Origin: Imbricaverruca yamaguchii
Taxonomy: Eukaryota > Arthropoda > Thecostraca > Neoverrucidae
Direction of reading: 5' to 3'
Assembly (NCBI GenBank): GCA_034440575.1
Contig: JAOTOL010000873.1
Coordinates: forward strand, 62,001-126,000
Length of the DNA stretch: 64,000 bases
Below the pieces are notes generated by a model. That model was not told the DNA's origin. It did no database searches and was given only the letters and a program-made list of their open reading frames with translations. A program made the translations under genes and the position numbers. This document shows positions 34,431 through 45,962 of this stretch, one piece after another (the first letter of the stretch is position 1; every line of letters begins with the position of its first letter).

Positions 34431-34647
34431 CGGAGAAACCTGCACCGGCGCCGCCGCCTGCAGAGCCAGCTTCCGCTGAGAGGGCGGCAGCGCCGGCCGA
34501 GAGGGAGGCGGCGGCGCTGCCGGCAGAAGTACAGGAGCTGCGCGTGGCCAAGTCTCGCTCCAGCTCGTCGTCACCGCGCCCGTCACGTCAGCAGTCGCCG
34601 TCTCAGCCGGCGGCGGACAGCGGCACACCTCAGCCGGCGCGGACCAG
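34431..34647 (+). CDS. HBS1L: HBS1L coding exon 7 (Ala/Pro/Ser-rich linker)
   Basis: The acceptor is tctatcgcag|CG (phase 1) and the donor ACC AG|GTACAG (phase 2). The exon encodes AEKPAPAPPPAEPASAERAA, then EVQELRVAKSRSSSSSPRPS, ending GTPQPART. It is the charged, Ser-rich linker before the G domain and was chosen over the other two frames because only this one joins both neighbours in phase. The last bases GACCAG and the donor also begin the 31-bp minisatellite that fills the next intron. Confidence 0.75.
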
Positions 34648-37600
34648 GTACAGCTCCACATCACAGCTCCACACCACAGGCCAGGTACAGCTCCACACCA
34701 CAGCTCCACACCACAGCTCCACACCACAGACCACTGACCAGGTACAGCTCCACACCACAGACCACTGACCAGGTACAGCTCCACACCACAGCTCCACACC
34801 ACAGACCACTGACCAGGTACAGCTCCACACCACAGACCACTGACCACAGGTCACAGGACAGGTATAGCTCCACACCACAGACCACAGGTCAGGTACAGCT
34901 CCACACCACAGACTACTGACCACAGGTCACAGGACAGGTATAGCTCCACACCCGCCAACACTGCCAGGTACAGCTCCACACCACAGACCACAGGCCAGGT
35001 ATAGCTCCACACCACAGACTACTGACCACAGGTACAGGACAGGTATAGCTCCACACCAACCACGACCAGGTACAGCTCCACACCGCCCCTGACCAGGTAC
35101 AGCTCCACACCACAGACCACTGACCAGGTACAGCTCCACATCACAGACCACGGGTTGCTCCACACCACAGACCACTGGCCAGGTACAGCTCCACACCACA
35201 GACCACTGACCAGGTACAGCTCCACACCACAGACCACGGTCAGGTACAGCTCCACACCACAGTCACTGACCAGGTACAGCTCCACACCACAGACCACTGA
35301 CCAGTACAGCTCCACACCACAGCTCCACACCACAGACCACTGACCAGGTACAGCTCCACACCACAGACCACTGACCAGGTACAGCTCCACACCACAGACC
35401 ACTGACCAGGTACAGCTCCACACCACAGACCACTGACCAGGTACAGCTCCACACCACAGACCACTGACCAGGTACAGCTCCACACCACAGACCACTGACC
35501 AGGTACAGCTCCACACCACAGCCAGGTACAGTCACACCACAGACCAGGTCAGTCCACACACAGACCACGGCGGTACAGCTCCACACCACAGACCACTGAC
35601 CACAGGTCACAGGACAGGTATAGCTCCACACCACAGACCACAGGTCAGGTACAGCTCCACACCACAGACCACTGACCAGGTACAGCTCCACATCACGGAC
35701 CACTGACCAGGTACAGCTCCACATCACGACCACTGACCAGGTACAGCTCACCACACCACAGGTCAGGTACAGCTCCACACCACAGACCACTGGTCAGGTA
35801 CAGCTCCACACCACAGACCACTGGCCAGGTACAGCTCCACACCACAGACCACTGACCAGGTACAGCTCCACACCACAGACCACTGACCAGGTACAGCTCC
35901 ACACCACAGACCACTGACCAGGTACAGCTCCACACCACAGACCACGGACCAGGTACAGCTCCACACCACAGACCACTGACCAGGTACAGCTCCACACCAC
36001 AGACCACTGGCCAGGTACAGCTCCACACCACAGACCACTGACCAGGTACAGCTCCACACCACAGACCACGGACCAGTACAGCTCCACACCACAGACCATG
36101 GACCAGGTACAGCTCCACACCACAAATCATGGACCAGGTACAGCTCCACACCACAGACCAGGTACAGCTCCACACCACAGACCAGGTACAGCTCCACACC
36201 ACAGACCACTGATCAGGTACAGCTCCACACCACAGACCATTGGCCAGGTACAGCTCCACACCACAGACCACTGACCAGGTGCAGCTCCACACCACAGACC
36301 ACTGACCAGGTACAGCTCCACACCACAACCACTGGCCAGGTACAGCTCCACACCACAGACCACTGACCAGGTACAGCTCCACACCACAGACCAGGTACAG
36401 CTCCACACCACAGACCAGGTACAGCTCCACACCACAGACCACTGACCAGGTACAGCTCCACACCACAGACCACTGGCCAGGTACAGCTCCACACCACAGA
36501 CCACTGACCAGGTACAGCTCCACACCACAGACCACTGACCAGGTACAGCTCCACACCACAGACCACTGACCAGGTACAGCTCCACACCACAGACCACTGA
36601 CCAGGTACAGCTCCACACCACAGACCACAGGTCAGGTACAGCTCCACACCACAGACCACTGATCAGGTACAGCTCCACACCACGGACCACGGACCAGGTA
36701 CAGCTCCACACCACAGACCATTGACCAGGTACAGCTCCACATCACAGACATGGACCAGGTACAGCTCCACACCACAGACCACAGGTCAGGTACAGCTCCA
36801 CACCACAGACCACTGACCAGGTACAGCTCCACACCACAGACCACTGGGCCAGGTATAGCTCCACACCACAGACCAGTCAGCTCCACACCACAGACCACTG
36901 ACCAGTACAGCTCCACACCACGGACCACTGGCCAGGTACAGCCACACCACAGACCAGGTACAGCTCCACACCACAGACCAGGTACAGCTCCACACCACAG
37001 ACCAGGTACAGCTCCACACCACAGACCAGTACAGCTCCAACCACTGACCAGGTACAGCTCCACATCACAGACCACGGACCAGGTACAGCTCCACACCACA
37101 GACCACGGACCAGGTACAGCTCCACACCACAGACCACTGGTCAGGTACAGCTCCACACCACAGACCACTGGCCAGGTACAGCTCCACACCACAGACCACT
37201 GGCCAGGTACAGCTCCACACCACTGGCCAGGCACAGTCACACCACTGGCCAGGTACAGCTCCACACCACAGACCACTGACCAGGTACAGCTCCACCACGA
37301 CCACTGACCAGGTACAGCTCCACATCACAGACCAGGTACAGCTCCACACCACAGACCACTGGCCAGGTACAGCTCCACACCACAGACCACTGGCCAGGTA
37401 CAGCTCCACACCCAGACCACTGACCAGGTACAGCTCCACACCACAGACTACTGACACAGGTAGCTCCACACCACAGACCACTGGACCAGGTACAGCTCCA
37501 CACCACAGACCACTGACCAGGTACAGCTCCACACCACAGACCACTGACCAGGTACAGCTCCACACCACAGACCACCGACCAGGTACAGCTCCACACCACA

Positions 37601-38530
37601 GACCACTGACCAGGTACAGCTCCACACCACAGACCACTGACCAGTACAGCTCCACACCACAGACCACTGGCCAGGTACAGCTCCACACCACAGACCACTG
37701 ACCAGTACAGCTCCACACCACAGACCACTGACCAGGTACAGCTCCACACCACAGACCACTGACCAGGTACAGCTCCACACCACAGACCACTGGCCAGGTA
37801 CAGCTCCACACCACAGACCACTGACCAGGTACAGCTCCACACCACAGACCACTGACCAGGTACAGCTCCACACCACAGACCACTGACCAGGTACAGCTCC
37901 ACACCACAGACCACTGACCAGATACAGCTCCACACCACGGACCACTGACCAGGTACAGCTCCACACCACAGACCACTGACCAGGTACAGCTCCACACCAC
38001 AGACCACTGACCAGTACAGCTCCACACCACAGACCACTGACCAGGTACAGCTCCACACCACAGACCACTGGCCAGGTACAGCTCCACACCACAGACCACT
38101 GACCAGGTACAGCTCCACACCACAGACCACTGACCAGGTACAGCTCCACACCACAGACCACAGGTCAGGTACAGCTCCACACCACAGACCACAGGCCAGG
38201 TACAGCTCCACACCACAGACCACTGACCAGGTACAGCTCCACACCACAGACCACGGACCAGGTACAGCTCCACACCACAGACCACTGACCAGGTACAGCT
38301 CCACACCACAGACCACTGACCAGGTACAGCTCCACACCACAGACCACTGACCAGGTACAGCTCCACACCACATACCACTGACCAGTACAGCTTCACACCA
38401 CAGACCAGGTACAGCTCCACACCACAGACCAGGTACAGCTCCACACCACAGACCACTGACCAGGTACAGCTCCACACCACAGACCATGGACCAGGTACAG
38501 CTCCACACCACAGACCACCAGGACATACCA
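34642..38530. repeat. 31-bp minisatellite, about 125 copies, HBS1L intron 7
   Basis: The unit gaccaggtacagctccacac cacagaccact starts with the last six bases of exon 7 plus its donor (GACCAG|GTACAG). It fills 3.9 kb with frequent small indels, and diverges most at its left end. Long antisense open frames (up to 495 codons of a VWSCTWSVVCGVELYL repeat) are artefacts. Confidence 0.96.
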
Positions 38531-38838
38531 GGTACAGCCTCATACTAATCACCAGTTACAGTTCCATGGGCGTTGGCACTTCAGATGAACGCGGGTGACG
38601 TCACTTCTTGACATGTTGAACGACTCGCGCATTGCACTATCCGGACATATATTAAGCTTTCTCTCAGACATGGGCTTTCATGCGATCTGTGCTTCTTTCT
38701 GATTGATATAGCATGTGCAACGATTCGGGTGGGAAGCAGCTATGGATGCAAACTTGGCATTGCTAGTTGACGCCCCCTAAAGCCTAAGAAACAAACTACC
38801 AGCAAGCTCTAATACGCCACAGATCTGGTGCAATTGGT

Positions 38839-38996
38839 TGGTTATTGGTTTTTGCGACACATCGACCGTTGAGTCATGTAGCGTCCCTAAGCTCTCACGT
38901 CGATTGGTCGCGGGCGAAGAGTGGCGACAGGTGAGACCCGAACCCACAACCTTTCGATTGTCAGACGAGCAACTTACCCCTAGGCTACTCATCTCC
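38839..38996 (-). mobile_element. tRNA-derived SINE (Val-like head) with 17-bp TSD
   Basis: In - orientation. Perfect duplications GATCTGGTGCAATTGGT lie at 38822-38838 and 38997-39013. Confidence 0.93.
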
Positions 38997-39130
38997 GATC
39001 TGGTGCAATTGGTACCAGCTTCAACCGTGTTGCCACCTATTGGTGGTCTCGCTATGCCACTTAGCTACTGGTTGTCTCACCCTTCCCCTTCTCCATCCAG
39101 TGTTAGTCTCACGGTATCCCCAGCTAGCGA

Positions 39131-39285
39131 AGAGTAGTCTGGGAGTAAGTTGCCCGTCTCACAATCAAAATATTGTGGGTTCGAGTCTCACCTGTCGCTA
39201 CTTTTCGCCCGCGATCAACTGGCGTGAGAGACCGGCGACGCTACATGACTCAACAGTCGATGTGTCGTAAAGCCAATAACCATCT
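39131..39285 (+). mobile_element. tRNA-derived SINE (Val-like head) with 12-bp TSD
   Basis: Duplications CCAGCTAGCGAA lie at 39119-39130 and 39286-39297. It is only 135 bp downstream of the 38839 copy and in the opposite orientation, so the pair could form a foldback in the HBS1L pre-mRNA. Confidence 0.9.
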
Positions 39286-39548
39286 CCAGCTAGCGAATAG
39301 TTCACCACGTTACCGTCTAGCATCTGCTGGCTATGCATGACCTGGCGGTTGAATGCTTTGTGAAAGGGGCCCAATATTCTTCTTCTGTTGGGCGTTAATG
39401 CAGCTACATGTACTCTGTGGGCACTATGGGGTTTTGTGTTTTTTGGCCTTAACAATTTTTCATCTGTCGATGTAGAACCGCCATGTGTCGCCCGCCGTGA
39501 CCCGCCGTCCGCCGCTCACCTGTGTGTCTGTGTGGCCGGGCTGAACAG

Positions 39549-39637
39549 GACGCGAGACGCCCAGTCCGAGTACGACCAGGAGCGGGCCGGCGGCAAACAG
39601 CTGATCAACATGGTGGTGATCGGCCACGTCGACGCCG
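39549..39637 (+). CDS. HBS1L: HBS1L coding exon 8 (start of the G domain)
   Basis: This exon encodes RTRDAQSEYDQERAGGKQLI followed by NMVVIGHVDAG. GGKQLINMVVIGHVDAG is the characteristic start of the HBS1 GTPase domain; the G1 P-loop GHVDAGKST is split after the second Gly by the intron. The acceptor gctgaacag|G is phase 2, the donor GCC G|GTGAGT phase 1. Confidence 0.95.
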
Positions 39638-39644
39638 GTGAGTA

Positions 39645-40780
39645 CCCGCCCTGTTGTCGGGGTCGGGTCACCGCCCGCTGTGTCCCCCGCCACATTGTCT
39701 GGGGTCGGGTCACCGCCGCTGTGTCCCCCGCCACATTGTCAGGGGTCGGGTCACCGCCGCTGTATCCCCCGCCACATTGTCAGGGGTCGGGTCACCGCCG
39801 CTGTGTCCCCCGCCACATTGTCAGGGGTCGGGTCACCGCCGCTGTGTCCCCCGCCACATTGTCGGGGGTCGGGTCACCGCCGCTGTGTCCCCCGCCACAT
39901 TGTCAGGGGTCGGGTCACCGCCGCTGTATCCCCCGCCACATTGTCAGGGGTCGGGTCACCGCCGCTGTGTCCCCCGTCACATTGTCAGGGGTCGGGTCAC
40001 CGCCGCTGTGTTCCCCGTCACATTGTCGGGGCGGTCACCGCCGCTGTGTCCCCGCCACATTGTCGGGGTCGGGTCACCGCCGCTGTGTTCCCCGCCACAT
40101 TGTCAGGGGTCGGGCCACCGCCGCGGGGTCGGGTCCGCCGTATCCCGCATTGTCGGGGTCGGGTCACCGCTGTGTCCCCCGCCACATTGTCGGGGGTCGG
40201 GTCACCGCCGCTGTGTCCCCCGCCACATTGTCAGGGGTCGGGTCACCGCCGCTGTATCCCCCGCCACATTGTCGGGGGTCGGATCACCGCCGCTGTATCC
40301 CCCGTCACATTGTCGGGGGTCGGGTCACCGCCGCTGTGTCCCCCGTCACATTGTCAGGGGTCGGGTCACCGCCGCTGTGTCCCCCGCCACATTGTCAGGG
40401 GTCGGGTCACCGCCGCTGTGTCCCCCGTCACATTGTCGGGGGTCGGGTCACCGCCGCTGTGTCCCCCGTCACATTGTCAGGGGTCGGGTCACCGCCGCTG
40501 TGTCCCCCGTCACATTGTCAGGGGTCGGGTCACCGCCGCTGTGTCCCCCGCCACATTGTCGGGGGTCGGGTCACCGCCGCTGTATCCCCCGCCACATTGT
40601 CAGGGGTCGGGTCACCGCCGCTGTGTCCCCCGTCACATTGTCGGGGGTCGGGTCACCGCCGCTGTGTCCCCCGCCACATTGTCAGGGGTCGGGTCACCGC
40701 CGCTGTGTCCCCCGTCACATTGTCAGGGGTCGGGTCACCGCCGCTGTGTTCCCCGTCACATTGTCGGGGGTCGGGTCATT
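39645..40780. repeat. 41-bp minisatellite, about 27 copies, HBS1L intron 8
   Basis: The unit is gtcaggggtcgggtcaccgc cgctgtgtcccccgccacat t. It begins a few bases after the exon 8 donor; the first bases of the intron (cccgccctgttgtcgggg) look like a diverged partial unit (cccgccacattgtcgggg). Confidence 0.95.
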
Positions 40781-41054
40781 GTGACGGGTGCCGTGCACCC
40801 AGGTTGCACCCTCTCCTCTGGGAGAGGCCACGTTGGCAGTGCGACGTTCCCGCAGTCGGTCGTAGATATCGCGTCAGCACATGTGCGACCCTCGGCTGCG
40901 AGTCGATGTGCTATTAGCGCTGTTGTTAGGAGCTGCTGTGCCTCAGTCCCAAGATAGCTAACGTGGACGATGCTGGACATCTGGACGTTGTGGTCTGCAA
41001 CGAACGCGCCGGGGAGAGATGTCTTGGTTCACTCGGTCGCAATGTCCCAACATT

Positions 41055-41103
41055 TGGGCGCTAAATGACCATGGTCGATGCGCCCTAAAACCACAATCAC
41101 ACA
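41055..41103 (+). mobile_element. LINE 3'-hairpin micro-insertion (49 bp) with 15-bp TSD
   Basis: A stem-loop TGGGCGCTAAATGACC / GGTCGATGCGCCC plus the tail taaaaccacaatcacaca, flanked by perfect duplications CAATGTCCCAACATT at 41040-41054 and 41104-41118. No other LINE sequence is present. Confidence 0.93.
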
Positions 41104-41118
41104 CAATGTCCCAACATT

Positions 41119-41610
41119 ATTTTGTACCGAGTTGCCACAGTGGAAGGTTGTTTCTGAACAAGTAGTGGAAGAGTAGAAAATTTGAGCAAGACGTGGTGTA
41201 AATTAAGAAGGTATGCTTCATGATGACATCGTTCTTTCAGAATGAGCGAATTACTTTAACCTTGCCCTTGGTGTTCAGTTAATTGGTGGTCGTGCCAGAG
41301 CATGGACATCCATGTTTGTCCAAATGGGAGTTTGAAGCGTTGTGGCATATGTTCAACTATGCTCAATTGATTTAAGTTAACATGCTAATAATTATATCAA
41401 TATTATTAGTTAATATGAAAAAAAACTTTTAGATCAACTTGTATTATACATAACATGTTAGATGCATGGTACTGACCGGACACCATAGCATGGCACTGTG
41501 TTTCAATTTGCATCTTGCTTGTGGTCAGCCTTTCCTCCATTCGACATTGGTGGCACCGAGCGAAACATCCGGAGCGTCCTCGATTACTGGTCAAGCGTTC
41601 CACCCGACAG
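41119..41610. other. Intron 8, 3' part: nothing recognised
   Basis: AT-rich intronic sequence leading to the exon 9 acceptor; no element or gene seen. Confidence 0.4.
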
Positions 41611-41755
41611 GTAAATCGACGCTGATGGGGCACCTGTTGTACCAGCTGGGCTGTGTCAACAAGAAGGTGATGCACAAGTACGAGACGGAGAGCAAGAAGA
41701 TCGGAAAGCAGTCTTTCAAATACGCCTGGGTGCTGGACGAGACGGGGGAAGAGAG
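41611..41755 (+). CDS. HBS1L: HBS1L coding exon 9 (P-loop and switch I lead-in)
   Basis: This exon encodes [20 protein letters not shown], then [20 protein letters not shown] and VLDETGEER. It completes the P-loop (GKST) and carries the HBS1/eRF3 signature [26 protein letters not shown]. The acceptor cacccgacag|GT is phase 1 and the donor GAG AG|GTACGG is phase 2. Confidence 0.95.
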
Positions 41756-43235
41756 GTACGGCTGGTGTGGCTCGCCACTTATCCAGCGCTAAACTGACAT
41801 TGCCAGCACACTGCCAAAAACAGCTGCAGATATATCTCATTCGACGACTATCGATGAGCATTCCATTCAGCAGTGACTGATGGTTCGTCTAGTTTTCCAC
41901 TAGTTCACCGGTAGAGAGACGCCACGCCTGCTAATGGGTGGACAATTGTGCTAGAATTTGCTGCAATAACGAGATTAGCACGCCTCTTCGTGTCCTAAGG
42001 TTGGTGTTTTGTTGTGCTGTTGCCACTCAATCAGTCGATCTATTGCTCACCACCAGAGGTGGACGCAGTGACTGATAATGGATGGAACAGTTGTGTTTGG
42101 ACGTGCTGCGGTAGCAAGACTAGCATGCTATTTGGTGCCCTTGATGTTGGTGTTTTGCTACGATGCTGCCGCATGATCGGTATATTCAGTTGCGCCTTAC
42201 CTCGATCCAGCTAACTATGTTGAGGTCATTGTGGTCGGATGCGAGGCCCTGCTAGAGCCCCGTGTATATACAAGAGTCCATCTGAGCGACCCGACCGCTG
42301 GGAGTTCACCCACTGGTATATGGCATAGCCCCATGCACATCCAAAAGCTCAATCGAGTGACCCAACCCCAGGAGTCTAAATCCGTGTATATACAAGAGCC
42401 CACCTGAGCGACCAAACCCTAAGCAGTCTACCCCCGTGTATATACTAGAGCCCATGTGAAAGATCCAGCCCGACCCAACCCGACCGTCACGCCTTTGATA
42501 CAAGTTCTTTTTAAAGCATTTTAATTTCAAATAACGGTAAGTTGGTGTTTTAATGCGGATGTGGTATTTCGAGAGAAGTTGCAAGGGCACGTTTCTTAAT
42601 GTGATCACGGTCACTCGTGTTCGGCACAATGCATACATTTCTGTTGGCGTGCAAAATAGGGCATTAAGTGGGGTTATACAAAATCAAGAATATTATATTT
42701 AAAAACTAACCTAGCCTAGCCTACCCGAAGAAATATTGTGAACAAGGGTTCCTTTTCACATTTTTTCGTGCCAAAATATGAACAAATGTTTTGTTTGCAA
42801 AAATTGCAAATGTCAGCTTAACTGTTTTCAGAATAATTTGGCCTTAAAGTATGTCAGGATCGAAATCGAGATTTCAAAAACAACCTAACCTGGAGCCTAA
42901 CCTCTTGCTTTTCTTTTCTGAGTTAAAAGTGTGATTAACGTCCTTGTATTTTTACTGAAGTGCCATAATGCCCAAATTACTGCGCTCAGAATTAGGACTG
43001 GTCTCTTAGTTTGGACTTTAGCAGCTTCCACTAAGACATTCTTGTTCAACTGGATGTTTTATGGTGGAGCTTGGCCAGTGCCGGCCGAGGACCGGTGAGT
43101 CGGTCGCCGGCCACGCGGCTGTGTCGCCATGTGGCGATGACGGTCCCAGGCCGTGCAGCTATCGTCAGTCCGGCGGACGGTGCGCACTGTGCGGCTGTAA
43201 GCGGTCTTAACCGAGCGGGAAGGTGTGAGAAAAAG
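41756..43235. other. Intron 9, 5' part: no gene seen
   Basis: Unique-looking sequence with loosely repeated cccgtgtatatacaagagcc-type motifs at 42255-42460 (three or four copies of about 70 bp). No coding potential. Confidence 0.45.
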
Positions 43236-43345
43236 GACCTAGAGCGAGACTTCACCATTAACTGTGTGGATGGAGAAAGAAGTTGCTTGGGAATAGTGAA
43301 AGATTGGAAAAAAAAAAAAGGATCGCCACTTAAGGTTAAAAAGCG
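43236..43345 (+). mobile_element. Dispersed repeat, partner of 47511-47615
   Basis: It contains ttcaccattaactgtg, aagaagttgctt, tagtgaaagattgga, ggatcgccact and aaaaagcggaatgcc. The reverse complement occurs at 47511-47615. Unclassified, non-coding. Confidence 0.82.
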
Positions 43346-43420
43346 GAATGCCACTTATCACATGATTTTACATTTTTTAGTCATGACCCCACACATGGTC
43401 AATTATTTACATGACTAGCG

Positions 43421-43465
43421 AATGAAATTCTGGTCGAAGCGCCCTAAAGCCCATACAACAAACTG
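43421..43465 (+). mobile_element. Partial LINE 3' tail
   Basis: It contains tggtcgaagcgccctaaagc followed by an A/C-rich tail. The 5' half of the hairpin is missing and no target duplication is clear. Confidence 0.55.
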
Positions 43466-44009
43466 ACCAGGACACGACACGAAACATATTGCCAATTCGC
43501 CGTGTATTTATCCTTGAAATACGTACGTTGTATTTGGCAGATAGGCCCGATTTTGTTGCGAGTAAAGCCAAGTTCCCTCAATCAGCTCGTTCTTCAATTT
43601 ACATATACCAAAATCGGAGGCACTGTTTTCGTGGTGAAGCTCCTCTGCCGCACAGAACTTATTCCAAATTTGAATGCACAATATAGAGTTGGCAGAAGAA
43701 GTTCTGCGTATTTCAGAAATTACTACACGTACTCCGCGAAATCATGCAACAACGTACATGTCTGCATGAGGTGCCAGGAAAGCCCATTTGCGATCCGTCC
43801 ATACTCACCTTGTCTTATCTCATCTATCCTGGCCCAACATTTGCATATCCAGCATATCAGCATAGCCGCCATTTTGATAATCATAGGCGGCTCTGACCTA
43901 GGGTCAGTCATCCCCCGACCTTTCCGCTGAATCCGACCGCGACCCGCACCGTCGTCGATGACCGTGTCAGGTCAGGTGACCCGACCTGACGTGACCTGGC
44001 CGCTCGCAG

Positions 44010-44122
44010 GGCGCGCGGCATCACAATGGACTTGGGCCACTTCAAGTTCGAGACGGACCGGAAGACGGTGACGCTACTGGACGCGCCTGGTCACAAGGAC
44101 TTCATCCCCAACATGATCACTG
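44010..44122 (+). CDS. HBS1L: HBS1L coding exon 10 (switch I Thr and G3 DAPGH)
   Basis: This exon encodes [20 protein letters not shown] and then [19 protein letters not shown]. The switch I threonine (RGITMD) and the G3 motif DAPGH with its catalytic histidine are intact. The acceptor cgctcgcag|G completes an Arg codon, the donor ACT G|GTGAGC is phase 1. Confidence 0.95.
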
Positions 44123-44217
44123 GTGAGCGCGCCGCGCCCGCGTGCGGGCAGTTCGCTCCTGAGGCGGCGGACACGACCACTGTGGCGACACGACCACTGT
44201 CACCCGAGGTCCGCAGG

Positions 44218-44520
44218 AGGAGGGTAGGGGTGAGTCGCCCGTCTCACAATCGAAAGGCGTGGGTTCGAGTCTCACCTGTCGCTACTCTTCCCCCGGTGGA
44301 CGAGTAGCCTAGTGGTAAGTTGTTCGTCTCACAATCGAAAGGTCGTGGGTTCGAGTCTCACCTGTCGCTACTCTTCGCCCGCGACCAATCGGCGTGAGAG
44401 ATTGGCGACGCTGCGCGACTCAACGGTCGATGTGTCGCAAACCAATAAGGGCGCTGCATACCCCCGCACTCGAAGCCCCCCCAAACCCCAAAAAACAAAC
44501 AAACAACCGAAGCCAGTAAC
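44218..44520 (+). mobile_element. Composite SINE: partial head, full SINE, LINE-like hairpin tail
   Basis: A truncated Val-like SINE head (44218-44290) is followed by a complete SINE (44294-44450) and then gggcgctgcatacccccgca, tcgaagcccccccaaacccc and an (AAAC)n tail. Imperfect 17-bp duplications (CAC(C/G)CGAGGTCCGC(A/G)GGA) flank the whole at 44201-44217 and 44521-44537, so it probably inserted as one unit. Confidence 0.8.
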
Positions 44521-44753
44521 CACGCGAGGTCCGCGGGACTCGTCAGTGCCACGCCCTTCTGAGCCGGGTTCAGCACGGTGGTATGCGCAGTGGTCTTGCG
44601 CGTCGCCGACCGGTATGCCCGTAGAGTGCCAGGCTGTGCGTTCGGTACTGGATAGTGTTTGCGCGGTTGGTCGCTTACGACGAACCACTTTCGGTTTGTT
44701 CATGACACTGCGTTATCATGGCATTGGTAAATCGATTTTGCGTTCGAAGATTC

Positions 44754-44793
44754 GCAGCATGACCCACGCGGTCGACGCGCCCCTAAAGCCCGA
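44754..44793 (+). mobile_element. LINE 3'-hairpin micro-insertion (40 bp) with 13-bp TSD
   Basis: Only gcagcatgacccacgcggtc gacgcgcccctaaagcccga, the distal hairpin and tail, is present. Perfect duplications CGTTCGAAGATTC lie at 44741-44753 and 44794-44806. Confidence 0.88.
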
Positions 44794-45036
44794 CGTTCGA
44801 AGATTCTCGGGCGCGCTGCGGTGCGGCGCACGGCGCAGCAGGGCACCGAGTAGTGTTCGGCTGTCGCGTCTGTAGCGTGTCCACGCCCGACTGCGCCGCC
44901 TGGCTTCTGCGTTGTGCTGGCGCTAGAGCTGGATGAATATCACGAGATGGCATTTGGCGGTGTTCTGTGCGTGACGTTTGCTCACCGCCCCGCTCATTTC
45001 CGTCTCGACATTCACTGATCTGTGTTTCCGTGTCTC

Positions 45037-45235
45037 GACTCAGAATGCTTAGGGAGTGTGTGCCGCTTCGTCGTAAATGCAGGTTTTCCAATAATATATC
45101 CGGGACAGTGAAGATGTGCTAAACTATACCATAAGGCTATATATGAGTAGGTAGTGCATACTGTTATGGGCGCTAAATGACCTATACTGGTCGATGCACC
45201 CAAAAACCCCAATTATCATCATCATCATCATCATC
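45037..45235 (+). mobile_element. 5'-truncated LINE 3' end (199 bp) with 15-bp TSD
   Basis: About 130 bp of LINE 3' UTR, the hairpin (gggcgctaaatgacc ... ggtcgatgcaccc) and an (ATC)n tail. Perfect duplications GTGTTTCCGTGTCTC lie at 45022-45036 and 45236-45250. Confidence 0.92.
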
Positions 45236-45459
45236 GTGTTTCCGTGTCTCCTGATACTTGCCTCGTCCAACGACCCAACCTCAGTTGACTTCGGTCTCGA
45301 TGTCTGATGACCTGTTTCACTGCCCAATGACCTCTGTCCGGACTTCCGGTGTGACCTCTGTCTCGATATCCGACAGCCTCTATCGCGCTGTCCGATGATC
45401 TGCCTTGCTGCCCGGTGACCTCTCTCTGTTCCGTCCCTCTGACGCCTGCGTCTGCGCAG

Positions 45460-45576
45460 GAGCTGCTGCCGCCGACGTTGCGGTGCTGGTGGTGAACGCC
45501 ACGAACGGCGAGTTCGAGACCGGCTTCGAGTCTGGCGGCCAGACTCGCGAGCACGCCATCTTGGTGCGCTCCCTAG
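45460..45576 (+). CDS. HBS1L: HBS1L coding exon 11 (G domain)
   Basis: This exon encodes [20 protein letters not shown], then [19 protein letters not shown]. It matches the [28 protein letters not shown] signature of HBS1/eRF3 GTPases. The acceptor tctgcgcag|GA and donor CTA G|GTCAGT are both phase 1. Confidence 0.95.
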
Positions 45577-45962
45577 GTCAGTGTCGCCTGCGTCACTGAC
45601 AGAGGTCAACATCGAGCTGTTGGTGAGTTGGCCTGCTGTCTCGTGGGATTGGGGCGGCCATCGTGTCTTTTTCGTCAGACGGCAGTTGTCCTGTTTGATA
45701 AGAACTTTGAGCATCCCTATCTCCAAGGCTATCGTGCGCTGAATCGGTGGAAGCCGCCACAAGGTAACTCGGGATGACTTCCGACTCATTTACGTCGGAC
45801 ACGTGAATTTACGTCCATTAGTCGATTTCTTGTGGCCTCTGGCCGTCCAGCTGATTTGCTCTGATTGCATGCACTGTCGTGCTCGCTGCCACATCCTCAC
45901 TTCAAAGTTCGTCGACGGTTCGCTGTCCTCCAACCGCCGCTGAGTAACTCTGCTCGGGGGTG

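Noticed and set aside
34642..38530. CRISPR-like regular repeat array
   Set aside because: Units are directly adjacent with no unique spacers, there are no cas genes and the window is a spliced eukaryotic genome.
34630..38552. Antisense open frames of up to 495 codons (VWSCTWSVVCGVELYL repeats)
   Set aside because: They only translate the 31-bp minisatellite, shift frame from unit to unit and match no family.
39388..40957. Long + strand open frames in intron 8 (509 and 439 codons)
   Set aside because: They are translations of the 41-bp minisatellite; only the 39549-39637 part is supported as HBS1L exon 8.
43502..43930. 142-codon open frame in HBS1L intron 9
   Set aside because: No recognisable domain, AT-rich codon use unlike the neighbouring exons and no supporting splice sites.
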